Assembly: GCA_964571695.1 (NCBI GenBank)
Contig: CAZNDG010000001.1
Coordinates: 1 to 64,000 of the forward strand
Direction: 5' to 3'
From: UBA8958 sp964571695
GTDB lineage: Bacteria > Desulfobacterota > Syntrophia > Syntrophales > UBA8958
Length of the DNA: 64,000 bases
The stretch's first letter is position 1. Each line of letters opens with the position of its first letter. Below, piece by piece: positions 7,919 to 15,866 of this stretch. Position numbers and translations under genes: made by a program. The notes under the pieces were generated by a model, which had not been told where the DNA came from, did no database searches, and worked only from the letters and a program-made list of their open reading frames with translations.

Positions 7919-9037
7919 ATGCTCTTTTATATCTCCTATGCCGCGGCGATGACTGTTTTTCTCACCCTCCTTCTGCCGGATATGAGGCAATATTTCTTCG
8001 GACAAGTGGGTCGCTGGCTCTATATCTTCCTATTCGCCCTGTCCTTGTCATACCTGATAACTCCCTTCATGTACCGGCTGGCCAAAAGGCTCTCGATCCT
8101 CGACATTCCGGAAGCGAGAAAGATGCATGAACGGGCCACGCCGCTCCTGGGCGGCGTGGCGATCATCATCGCCTTTTCCTCGGCGCTTCTGGCCAATATG
8201 GTCCTGGAGAGGCAGATAATCATCATCCTTTACGCCGGCGGCGCGGTGGCCGTCGTCAGCCTGATCGACGACTGGAAGGGATTGCGGGCCCGGGCCAAGC
8301 TGGTCATCCAGATCCTCGCGGTCTTGTTCCTCATCTGCAACGGCATCGTCCTGAATCTCTTTCCCGAAGGTACCTGGTGGGGCCACGGCCTGAACGTGAT
8401 CTTTACCATGCTGTGGATCATCGGCATCACCAACGCCATGAACTTCATCGACGGCATGGACGGTCTCGCCGCCGGTCTGGGGGGGATCATCTCCCTGTTT
8501 TTGGCCATCGTAGCCTTTCAAACCAATCAATACATCCTGGGTTGGATCGCCCTGGCCATGCTGGGGAGCTGTCTCGGCTTTTTGCCCTACAACTTCCGGC
8601 CCACCCGACCCGCCGTGATCTTCCTCGGCGACACGGGCAGCATCTTCCTGGGCTTCATCCTGGCCAGCCTGGCCATTGTGGGCGAGTGGGCGGACAACAA
8701 TCCCATCGTATCATTTTCCGCGCCGGTATTGATCTTCTGGGTCCTGATCTTCGACATGACCTACATCACCGTGGAGCGAATCCTCACCGGCAAGGTAAAA
8801 AGCATCAAACAGTGGCTGGAATACGTCGGCAAGGATCACCTTCACCACCGCACCTATACCTTGCTGGGCGACCGGAGAAAGGCCGTGTTGTTCATCTACC
8901 TGCTGTCCATCACCCTGGGGCTGAGCGCCATCGCCCTCCGTTACGCCCGGCCATTGGACGGTGTCCTCCTGGTCATCCAGGCCTTTCTCATCACCGTGGT
9001 TGTGTCCATCCTTGATTATTCAGGACGAAATCGTTGA
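7919..9037 (+). CDS. WecA/MraY family phosphoglycosyl transferase
   Basis: The product is a polytopic membrane enzyme that transfers a sugar-1-phosphate (commonly GlcNAc-1-P) from UDP-sugar to undecaprenyl phosphate, the first step of O-antigen or enterobacterial-type polysaccharide assembly. Family motifs are present: RKMHERATPLLGG near residues 62-75, the SLIDDWKG acidic motif, NAMNFIDGMDGLAAG, and the basic loop KDHLHHRTY on the cytoplasmic side. About ten hydrophobic helices are visible. I place the start at ATG 7919, 10 bases after GGGGAG. The alternative ATG at 7901 overlaps the previous stop by 11 bases but lacks a ribosome-binding site. It closes the operon; the following 90 bases hold a probable promoter for the next gene. 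Confidence 0.9.
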   Translation: MLFYISYAAAMTVFLTLLLPDMRQYFFGQVGRWLYIFLFALSLSYLITPFMYRLAKRLSILDIPEARKMHERATPLLGGVAIIIAFSSALLANMVLERQIIIILYAGGAVAVVSLIDDWKGLRARAKLVIQILAVLFLICNGIVLNLFPEGTWWGHGLNVIFTMLWIIGITNAMNFIDGMDGLAAGLGGIISLFLAIVAFQTNQYILGWIALAMLGSCLGFLPYNFRPTRPAVIFLGDTGSIFLGFILASLAIVGEWADNNPIVSFSAPVLIFWVLIFDMTYITVERILTGKVKSIKQWLEYVGKDHLHHRTYTLLGDRRKAVLFIYLLSITLGLSAIALRYARPLDGVLLVIQAFLITVVVSILDYSGRNR

Positions 9038-9055
9038 TAAACCACATAATAGCGC

Positions 9056-9084
9056 TTGACAAACATATTGTTCGTTAATAGTTT
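9056..9084 (+). promoter_or_regulatory. Possible sigma-70 promoter upstream of the small sigma-4 protein
   Basis: A perfect TTGACA at 9056-9061 is followed after 17 bases by TAGTTT (9079-9084), a weak -10. The surrounding DNA is AT-rich and sits between two same-strand genes. The -35 is clear and the -10 uncertain. Confidence 0.35.
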
Positions 9085-9131
9085 AGACAACATTTCAGTC
9101 CAATTATGATTAACAAAGGAGCTTTCTTCCC

Positions 9132-9413
9132 TTGAGCAATACCTACCGCTGCAAGAAAAAAGGAAATCTAATCAATGAGATTTGCCACGATCAGACCTGC
9201 GAGTGGCGCCTGAAGAACGAGGCATTCTTCAATTGCACCTGGGTGGCCTGTAATTTCGGCCCCTTCACCCTGGAAGAGGTGGGGGAAATGATGGGGGTAA
9301 CCAGGGAAAGGATCAGGCAGATCGAGGCCAAGGCCTTAAAGAAGCTGCAGCACAAAAAGAGACGCGATCAGTTGCGGGATTTCGCTTCTCCCGACAGCGA
9401 GTGGGATTTTTGA
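9132..9413 (+). CDS. Small Cys-rich protein with sigma-70 region 4.2 helix-turn-helix
   Basis: The 93-residue protein has two parts. Residues 46-74 (TLEEVGEMMGVTRERIRQIEAKALKKL) are nearly identical to region 4.2 of the principal sigma factor, the helix-turn-helix that reads the -35 element and touches activators. The N-terminal half contains five cysteines (7, 18, 23, 35, 40) in a pattern that could bind a metal. Regions 2 and 3 of a sigma factor are absent, so it cannot act as a complete sigma factor. It may bind -35-like DNA or compete for core polymerase. The start is TTG at 9132 with AAAGGAG about 10 bases upstream; the first ATG is internal to the sigma-like part. Similar small sigma-like HTH proteins occur in other Desulfobacterota, with no established function known to me. 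Confidence 0.75.
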   Translation: MSNTYRCKKKGNLINEICHDQTCEWRLKNEAFFNCTWVACNFGPFTLEEVGEMMGVTRERIRQIEAKALKKLQHKKRRDQLRDFASPDSEWDF

Positions 9414-9522
9414 CGACATCGTCGTCTCCATCATGGCTTTTTACGAATTCATCATTTTTGACGGCCCGGTGAACTTTCCCGCCGGCCCGAGGGCGAAAGA
9501 ATCCCCTTTTCTGTACGTTCTT

Positions 9523-10293
9523 TCAACCCTTTTTCATCTTGGCGAGAAATTCCCTGGTCATAAACTCGGTCATCCGTATCTTCCGTTCCGGGCTGGAAAA
9601 GAGGTGGACCATGACCTCGAACTCCATCTCCAGGGATGATTGCTTGTCGAGCTTTTCCGCCATTACCGAAATCTTCTTCACCGCGGCGATGGCCCGTCCG
9701 GAGCGGGCCGCCAGTCCCTCCGCCATGGCAACGGCTTCGTCCATAAACCTTTCCGGAGTGGACACCTTGTTGACCAGCCCGATTCGCAAGGCCTCGCGAG
9801 CCCCGATCGGCTCCCCCAGCATGCTTATCTCTTTCGCCTTGGCCATGCCGACAAGATTTCTCAGAGGGCTGAAGAGGGGATTCAAACAGAACCGCAGTTC
9901 CGGATGACCGAATATGGCGCTCTCCGAGGCGATGATCAAATCGCAGACGGTGGCGATATTGAAGCCGCCCCCCAGGGCAATGCCCCCCACCGCGGCGATC
10001 ACCGGCTTTCCATAGGTGTAGATCTTGCCGAGATACTTCAGGATGGAGTCGAAGTATTCGGCGATCTCGTCATCGGCAAGGGCCGCCATCTCCTTGATGT
10101 CCATGCCGGCGGAAAAGACGTAGTCCCCCCCCGTGATGATCAGCACCTTTACCGCATCGTCGTTTTCCAGTTCGTTGAGAACCGCGTGCAGTTCGGCACG
10201 CATCTCCCGGCAAAGGGCGTTCATTTCCCGGGGTCGGTTCATGGTCACGACGGCGTAACCGGATCTCTTTTTCAGAAGGATCGTGTTATACAT
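9523..10293 (-). CDS. Enoyl-CoA hydratase/isomerase family protein
   Basis: Crotonase-fold enzymes hydrate, isomerise or hydrolyse acyl-CoA thioesters. The protein carries the two oxyanion-hole blocks: FSAGMDIKEM near residues 60-70 and GGIALGGGFNIATVCDLIIAS near residues 104-124. The Glu positions of canonical hydratases are not clearly present in the second block (HPELRFCLNPLFSP), so the exact reaction is uncertain. The start is taken as ATG 10293, preceded by GGAGAG and giving the normal N-terminus MYNTILLKK. A longer reading from 10368 would overlap ihfB by 83 bases and look unlike the family. The ATG overlaps the ihfB stop by 8 bases, placing it as the last gene of the cmk-rpsA-sppA-ihfB transcript. 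Confidence 0.85.
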   Translation of the reverse strand: MYNTILLKKRSGYAVVTMNRPREMNALCREMRAELHAVLNELENDDAVKVLIITGGDYVFSAGMDIKEMAALADDEIAEYFDSILKYLGKIYTYGKPVIAAVGGIALGGGFNIATVCDLIIASESAIFGHPELRFCLNPLFSPLRNLVGMAKAKEISMLGEPIGAREALRIGLVNKVSTPERFMDEAVAMAEGLAARSGRAIAAVKKISVMAEKLDKQSSLEMEFEVMVHLFSSPERKIRMTEFMTREFLAKMKKG

Positions 10294-10576
10294 CTCTCCG
10301 CCCCGCCACCCGCTCCTTGAGTTCCTTGCCAACCTTGAAAAAGGGCACCCGGCGCTCCCGGAGCTCAAGGCTAACCGCCGTCTTGGGATTTCTCGCCCGG
10401 CGCGCCCGGCGGTTTTTCACCAGGAAAGCGCCGAAATCACGGACGTCGATCCGCTCACCCCTTGCCAGGGCCTCCTTCATAGCGTCGAACATCCGATAGA
10501 CGGCGAAGGCAATATCGCCGGCGCGATAACCGGGAAACCCGGCCTGCACCTTAGCCACCAATTCTCTTTTGGTCAT
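10286..10576 (-). CDS. ihfB: Integration host factor beta / HU family DNA-binding protein
   Basis: The 96-residue protein is a HU/IHF-type nucleoid protein that bends DNA as a dimer. It begins with MTKRELVAKV and has the beta-arm region: VRDFGAFLVKNRRARRARNPKT, with RNP at the arm tip, then VPFFKVGKELKERV. Position directly after rpsA and sppA supports the IHF beta assignment, since rpsA-ihfB adjacency is common in Proteobacteria. The start lies 6 bases after the sppA stop. An HU-like paralogue cannot be excluded from sequence alone. Confidence 0.85.
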   Translation of the reverse strand: MTKRELVAKVQAGFPGYRAGDIAFAVYRMFDAMKEALARGERIDVRDFGAFLVKNRRARRARNPKTAVSLELRERRVPFFKVGKELKERVAGRRDV

Positions 10577-10582
10577 GATTTT

Positions 10583-11467
10583 CTACTCGTAAAGATGGTA
10601 TGCCCCCGCCGGAGCGGTATCCTGGCGTTGCCATTCCGCCCGCAGGGCCGAGAGGCCGCTCTGAAATAAGACATCCCAGAATGACTTTTTCTTAGTAGTA
10701 TAGACAACTTCAGGATTTTCCTTCATTCCCGCCAGTTTGCCCGCCAGTTGCACGGCGTGGTTGAAATCCCCCAGTTCATCCACCAGTCCCGCCTGCTTGG
10801 CCTGGCGGCCGGAAAAGATCCGGCCGTCGGCTATGGCCTTCACCTTCTCGACTGACATTTTACGCTCCCGGACAATGATCTCCAGGAAATATTCGTTCAT
10901 GTCGTCGATCACACCCTGCAGGAGGGCCCTTTCCTCCGGGGTCATCTCCCGGGCGGGGGAGCCGATGTCTTTGTATTTTCCGCTTTTGATCACCGATGAT
11001 TTTACGCCAATCTTGTGCATGAGTTCCTGGGCGTTTACCAGGTGCATGACCGTCGAGATGCTGCCGGTGATCGAACCGGGATTGGCCACAATACGTTCGG
11101 CCCCGCAAGCGACAAGATAACCGCCGGAGGCCCCGACGGAACCGATGGAGGCGACCGCCTTTTTCTTTTTTCTCAATTCCCGGACCGCTTCGTAGATTTC
11201 CTGGGATGGCGCCACGGCCCCTCCGGGACTGTCTATCCTTAGGACCACGGCCCGGACTGAATCATCACGGGCGGCCTCCTTGCAAGCCTCTATGGTCTCC
11301 CGTCCGTCGGTAATTACCCCTTCCAGCACGATCGCCGCCACCCGTTCCGCCGGCAACAGTGACTTTCGTTTCCCCGTCAGGGCGCTGACACCGAACACGA
11401 GGGCGGAAAAGACCATCGTCATGATGATGAGGATGACGAAAGCCAGAAGGATGGGGTGTCTTCTCAT
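10583..11467 (-). CDS. sppA: Signal peptide peptidase SppA, short (36K) type
   Basis: SppA is a membrane-anchored serine protease that degrades cleaved signal peptides. The 294-residue product has one N-terminal membrane segment (ILLAFVILIIMTMVFSALVFG), then the ClpP-like fold. The nucleophile Ser is in VGASGGYLVACGAE, and the general-base Lys is in VIKSGKYKDIGSP. DSPGGAVAPSQEI is also typical. The length is that of the single-domain form rather than the 67K tandem form. It starts 20 bases after the rpsA stop and ends 6 bases before ihfB, so it is co-transcribed. Confidence 0.92.
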   Translation of the reverse strand: MRRHPILLAFVILIIMTMVFSALVFGVSALTGKRKSLLPAERVAAIVLEGVITDGRETIEACKEAARDDSVRAVVLRIDSPGGAVAPSQEIYEAVRELRKKKKAVASIGSVGASGGYLVACGAERIVANPGSITGSISTVMHLVNAQELMHKIGVKSSVIKSGKYKDIGSPAREMTPEERALLQGVIDDMNEYFLEIIVRERKMSVEKVKAIADGRIFSGRQAKQAGLVDELGDFNHAVQLAGKLAGMKENPEVVYTTKKKSFWDVLFQSGLSALRAEWQRQDTAPAGAYHLYE

Positions 11468-11487
11468 GCTCTACGGCGCTCTACCGG

Positions 11488-13260
11488 TTACCCGTCCGAA
11501 TCCAAGATCCGCGCATCCGCCAGCGCCTTGCCGAGGCTGGAACCGATGTTTTCGCGGTTGTTGAGATACTGGTGCACCGCCGGCCCTTCGGCGGCCGTTT
11601 CGTAGTCTTTGATGCTCAAGCGGATCTTCCGTCCTTTGGAGTCGATGCTCTTGATTGTGGCCGTGACCTCGTCACCTACCGCAAAGATCTCCGACGCCGA
11701 TTTTACCCGCTTCTGACTCAGCTCCGATATATGTACCAGGCCTTCGATACCCTCCTCGATCTCCACGAAGATGCCGAAGTCGGTAATATTGGTAACCTTT
11801 CCGGATACTACAGCGCCGGTGCCGTATTTGACGGTAAATTCCTCCCAGGGGTTCTTCTCGATCTGCTTCACCCCCAAAGAAAACTTTTCGTTTTCCACGT
11901 CCACATTCAAGACCATCGCTTCAATCTCCTGACCCTTCTTGAATACATCAGAAGGATGCTTGACCTTTTGGATCCAGGAGATGTCGGACAGGTGAATCAG
12001 GCCGTCGATGCCGTCCTCAATTCCTACGAAGACTCCGAAGTTGGTGATGTTTCTAACCACGCCCCTGATGACCGTTCCCACGGGGTACTTTTCCTTCAAG
12101 GTCTCCCAGGGGTTGGACATGGTCTGCTTGAGGCCCAGTGAAATACGTTTTTCCTCGGTTTTAACTTCCAGGATCATAACCTGAACCTGCTGCCCCGGTG
12201 ACAATACCTTGGAAGGATGACGGATCTCCCGCGTCCAGAACATCTCCGAGATGTGTACGAGTCCCTCCACACCGGGTTCGAGCTCCACAAAGGCGCCGTA
12301 ATCGGTAAGATTCACCACCCGGCCCGGCATGATGGCGCCCACGGGGTATTTTTCCTGGATGGTTTCCCAGGGGTTTTCCGCCAACTGCTTGAGCCCCAGG
12401 GCCACCCGCTCTCGTTCCCGGTCAAAAGAAAGGACCTTCACATGCACCTTCTGCCCCTTGCTGAAACTGTCCGCCGGGCGGGAAATGCGCCCCCAGGAGA
12501 TGTCGGTGATGTGGAGAAGTCCGTCAATGCCGCCTAAATCGATAAAAATGCCATAATCGGTGATATTTTTGATCGTCCCCTCTACTATTTTGCCCTCTTC
12601 GATGTTTTCCAGGGTCGCGCGCTTCTCCTCCTCACGCTGCTTTTCCAGAATGGCCCTTCGTGACAGGACGACATTGTTCCGTTTACGATCGTACTTGATT
12701 ACATTGAAGAGAAGTTTCTGACCGACAAACTGATCGAGATCCCGGATCGGCCGGATATCCACCTGCGAGCCCGGAAGGAACGCCGGAATGCCGATATCCA
12801 CCGACAGCCCCCCCTTGACCCGTTCGATGATCGTTCCGGTCATCATTGTATTATTTTCACAGGCATATTTGACTTCGTCCCAGATCTTGAGACGCGCCGC
12901 CTTGTCTTTCGATAGTACCAGATTGCCGTCTCCGTCCCGGCGATCCACAAGGACCTCAACGGTATCGCCTACGGCGATATTGATGTTGCCCTCTGCGTCC
13001 CGTAACTCCTTGGCGGGGATGTAACCCTCGGTCTTCCAGCCAACATCGACCATGATGGTGTCCGGGTTGATCTGGACAACCTTTCCCTCGACGACTTCAC
13101 CTAACTGCAAGGTTTGAAGGGATTGTTCATACAACTCTCTGAATCCCATATCTTCTTCCCTGCCCGACGCCGCCTTTGCCTCTTCTGCCTTGCTTATGGG
13201 CGTTTCACTTTGCACCTCTTGAGTTTGGGATGTTTCATTGACATCACTACCGTTTACCAT
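11488..13260 (-). CDS. rpsA: 30S ribosomal protein S1
   Basis: S1 binds mRNA leaders and helps load them onto the 30S subunit. The 590-residue protein contains six S1 RNA-binding repeats; the last four share blocks of the form G.V.NITDYGIF(V/I).(L/I) and EGLVHISE(L/M). An acidic, Gln/Glu-rich stretch of about 40 residues precedes repeat 1. The start ATG at 13260 follows AGGGGGT at a suitable distance. Upstream is cmk (74-base gap) and downstream sppA. Repeated S1 modules give internal DNA similarity, which explains the repetitive look of 11600-12600. Confidence 0.96.
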   Translation of the reverse strand: MVNGSDVNETSQTQEVQSETPISKAEEAKAASGREEDMGFRELYEQSLQTLQLGEVVEGKVVQINPDTIMVDVGWKTEGYIPAKELRDAEGNINIAVGDTVEVLVDRRDGDGNLVLSKDKAARLKIWDEVKYACENNTMMTGTIIERVKGGLSVDIGIPAFLPGSQVDIRPIRDLDQFVGQKLLFNVIKYDRKRNNVVLSRRAILEKQREEEKRATLENIEEGKIVEGTIKNITDYGIFIDLGGIDGLLHITDISWGRISRPADSFSKGQKVHVKVLSFDRERERVALGLKQLAENPWETIQEKYPVGAIMPGRVVNLTDYGAFVELEPGVEGLVHISEMFWTREIRHPSKVLSPGQQVQVMILEVKTEEKRISLGLKQTMSNPWETLKEKYPVGTVIRGVVRNITNFGVFVGIEDGIDGLIHLSDISWIQKVKHPSDVFKKGQEIEAMVLNVDVENEKFSLGVKQIEKNPWEEFTVKYGTGAVVSGKVTNITDFGIFVEIEEGIEGLVHISELSQKRVKSASEIFAVGDEVTATIKSIDSKGRKIRLSIKDYETAAEGPAVHQYLNNRENIGSSLGKALADARILDSDG

Positions 13261-13334
13261 TAACTCTGTACCCCCTAAAATTTTGAATATACCGCCGCTA
13301 TGTCAAGGTGCACTAACACACTGAATATAAAAGA

Positions 13335-14024
13335 TCAAGAGAATTCACGGGAAGGATGACGATTAATGACGGCGAGCACAGCCGCTACTACCTCGTCAAT
13401 GGACAGCGGGGTCGTATCGATATGTACGGAGTCCTCATGAGGCCTGAGCGGGGCCACGATCCTGGTCCGGTCCTGGCGGTCCCGGCGCCGCAATCCTTCA
13501 GCCACGAGCGCATACTCGGATTTCCCGTCCTGGGCGGCCAATTCCTCATGGCGCCTTTTTATCCGTTCGTTTTCGTCCGCATCGAGAAAGATCTTTACCT
13601 CTGCGGCGGGGAAGACCACCGTCGCCATGTCCCGTCCCTCGGCGACAATCCCACCGTCCCGGCCCGCCTCCCGCTGGACGGGAAGAAGCTTCGCCCGGAC
13701 AACGGGCAGCGCCGATATCCTTGACGCCTGGAGGCTCACTTCCTCGGTGCGCAGGTGAGCCGTCACATCTTCACCGTTTATCCTCACCAACATTCCCGAG
13801 GGTGACTTTTCGCAGTATATCTCCGCCGCCGCTAAAATATTTTTGAAGTTATCCTGATCGTCCTCTCTGATACCGGCCCGGATCAACATATAGGCCACGG
13901 CCCGGTAGAGAGCCCCGGTATCGAGATAGTGGTAGCCCAATTGCTGGGCAACCAGTTTACTTACCGTGCTCTTTCCCGAACCGGCCGGTCCGTCGATAAC
14001 GATTACCATTTCGCTGTGTTTCAT
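13335..14024 (-). CDS. cmk: Cytidylate kinase
   Basis: The enzyme phosphorylates CMP and dCMP with ATP in the cytoplasm. The P-loop GPAGSGKSTVSK is at about residues 12-23. YLDTGALYRAVAY and AEGRDMATVVFP are the CMP-binding and DR motifs of the family. At 229 residues the length is normal. The ATG at 14024 is preceded (minus strand) by AGGTGG about 10 bases upstream. That Shine-Dalgarno sits exactly at the edge of the inverted-repeat element at 14041-14207 and forms part of its flanking direct repeat. It leads the cmk-rpsA-sppA-ihfB order common in Proteobacteria. Confidence 0.95.
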   Translation of the reverse strand: MKHSEMVIVIDGPAGSGKSTVSKLVAQQLGYHYLDTGALYRAVAYMLIRAGIREDDQDNFKNILAAAEIYCEKSPSGMLVRINGEDVTAHLRTEEVSLQASRISALPVVRAKLLPVQREAGRDGGIVAEGRDMATVVFPAAEVKIFLDADENERIKRRHEELAAQDGKSEYALVAEGLRRRDRQDRTRIVAPLRPHEDSVHIDTTPLSIDEVVAAVLAVINRHPSREFS

Positions 14025-14040
14025 GAATGATTCACCACCT

Positions 14041-14207
14041 GAGAGCTTTGCATAATCGTGTAAAAATGGTTCGCAAACAGCGAATCAAATATTTTTCGCC
14101 GTTCCGAGGCTGGACTTAACATCTGGTAATTAATCACAAGTATATGCATACTGACCGGAATCGAAAAAGATTCTTTAAGCGGCGGCAAAGGCATTTTTCA
14201 AAGGTCT
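14041..14207 (+). repeat. MITE-like inverted-repeat element, copy A (full length)
   Basis: This 167-bp non-coding element lies in the divergent gap between cmk and the M48 protease. The left end begins GAGAGCTTTG and the right end, read on the other strand, begins AGACCTTTG; AAAAATGG (left) and CCATTTTT-like sequence (right) continue the inverted similarity. Its first 60 bases match copy B at 54 of 60 positions. The flanks are CCACCT (14035-14040) and CCGCCT (14208-14213), an apparent 6-bp target duplication with one mismatch. The left flank is the cmk Shine-Dalgarno on the minus strand. No open reading frame is present, so movement would need a transposase in trans. Confidence 0.8.
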
Positions 14208-14348
14208 CCGCCTCATAAGCCGTTCTTTCTCTATCTCGGGCTTTCTCTTCCTTCCATCCGCCGCGGCGTCCTCATATCACAGGCCGCTTATCATCTCAAT
14301 GGCACAAGAAGATAAAAAAATGAAGGCTATCTTGATAATCTCCCGCAA

Positions 14349-15866
14349 ATGTGTAAAATAAGCTGCATGAATATCCTAAGACCGCCCATAAATATGAATA
14401 TGGCTTCTGCTCCTGCGGGGAGTTACCGTTCCTTCGCGGTGAAGCGGCAACCGTTCCGGAGCGGCATCGCTTTGCTGATGACGGCGATCTTAATGCTGGC
14501 CTCCGTCACGGCGGCCCAGGGGGCCTTCACTCTGAGCGATGAAAAAAAACTGGGCAAGGAATTCTACGACAACCTCGAAAAGCACCAGGCCATTCTTCAT
14601 GACCAGCGGACCGCCACCTATCTGTCAACCGTCGGCAACAAGGTCTTGGCGAACAGCGAAAAACTTCCCTACGATTATCGCTTTTCCATCATCAAGAGTT
14701 CGGCGGTCAACGCCTTCGCCACCCCGGGCGGTTATATATATGTCAACCACGGCCTTTTGACTCTTGTCGAATCGGAAAGCGAACTGGCCAGCGTTCTGGC
14801 CCATGAAATCGCCCACATCAATGCCCGGCACATAGCGGACAGCATCGAAAAATCGAAAAAGTTGAATATTGCGACCCTGGCGGCCATCCTAGCCGGCGCC
14901 TTCCTTGGCGTCGGCAGCGACCTGGGCGCCGCGGCCGTAGCATTCCCCATGGCCGCCATGCAGACAATGAACCTGAAATACAGCCGCGAACATGAAGAAG
15001 AGGCCGACCGGCTCGGGCTCAGCTATCTCGTGTCGGCCGGCTACGACGGAAAATCGGCTCTTGATTTCTTAAAGATCCTGAGACGTTACGAGTTCTACTC
15101 CAATTCCATTCCGTCGTACTTTCTCACCCACCCCGGTACGGAAGATCGAATCCGTTATCTCGACGCCATGTTACAGACTACTTACACCTGGCGTGGCAAA
15201 GAGTCGATAGTCGGAAACCTGAAAAAAATTCAGGCCCTGCTGGTCCTCCAAAACAAGGATTATCAAAAGAATCTCAAACATTTCCAAGACAATCTCCGGA
15301 AGAACCCCCGCAATGCGGATGACCTTTTCGGCCTCGCGGTGACCCAGGAGAGGCTCGGTCTCACCACCGAGTCCATCCGGACCTTTCATGAGGCACATTC
15401 CCTCGCCCCGTCCGATCCCGACATCCTCAGAGAAATGGGGATCGCCTATTTCAAGGCGGGGAGTTCTAAAGAGGCGGCTCCCTATCTCCAAGAGGCGATC
15501 CGGTGCGATCCGGACAACGTTTTAGCCCTGCTTTACCTGGCCCGGGCATACGAAGCGCAGGGCAGGAAATCAGAGGCCATCGCCATCTTCAAGGAAATCG
15601 AGCAAAAGACCGTGGACGACGAGGAAGTATTTTACACGATGGCGATGATCTACGGGCAGAACAACCACCTCTATGAATCACATTACTACTTCGGCCGGTA
15701 CTTCAAGAAAAAGAATCGCCGGGAAAGCGCCTTGTATCACTTCCAGGCCGCCTTGAAACACTTACCGGCCGGCGGTTCGGAAGCCTACGAGATCCAGAAG
15801 GAAATTCAGGACCTCAAGAGTCCCGGCGGAAAAAAAACGGAAACAGCGCCGGCCAAATCCTATTGA
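14349..15866 (+). CDS. M48 family periplasmic metalloprotease with TPR repeats (BepA-like)
   Basis: BepA-type proteins are periplasmic zinc proteases that act in outer-membrane protein quality control. A basic stretch and hydrophobic segment (SGIALLMTAILMLASVTAAQGA) form a signal peptide ending near residue 57. The protease domain has the HEIAH zinc motif (VLAHEIAHINARH) and the third ligand Glu in EEADRLGLSYL. The C-terminal half is a series of tetratricopeptide repeats (about residues 300-490). The start is uncertain: ATGs occur at 14349, 14367, 14394 and 14400 and none has a strong ribosome-binding site; the first is used. Its last 7 bases overlap the convergent DUF4301 gene. The remaining upstream DNA at 14208-14348 shows nothing I can name. 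Confidence 0.85.
   Translation: MCKISCMNILRPPINMNMASAPAGSYRSFAVKRQPFRSGIALLMTAILMLASVTAAQGAFTLSDEKKLGKEFYDNLEKHQAILHDQRTATYLSTVGNKVLANSEKLPYDYRFSIIKSSAVNAFATPGGYIYVNHGLLTLVESESELASVLAHEIAHINARHIADSIEKSKKLNIATLAAILAGAFLGVGSDLGAAAVAFPMAAMQTMNLKYSREHEEEADRLGLSYLVSAGYDGKSALDFLKILRRYEFYSNSIPSYFLTHPGTEDRIRYLDAMLQTTYTWRGKESIVGNLKKIQALLVLQNKDYQKNLKHFQDNLRKNPRNADDLFGLAVTQERLGLTTESIRTFHEAHSLAPSDPDILREMGIAYFKAGSSKEAAPYLQEAIRCDPDNVLALLYLARAYEAQGRKSEAIAIFKEIEQKTVDDEEVFYTMAMIYGQNNHLYESHYYFGRYFKKKNRRESALYHFQAALKHLPAGGSEAYEIQKEIQDLKSPGGKKTETAPAKSY

Noticed and set aside
11572..12600. Repetitive appearance in this stretch (possible tandem repeat)
   Set aside because: It is explained by the six homologous S1 domains of rpsA.
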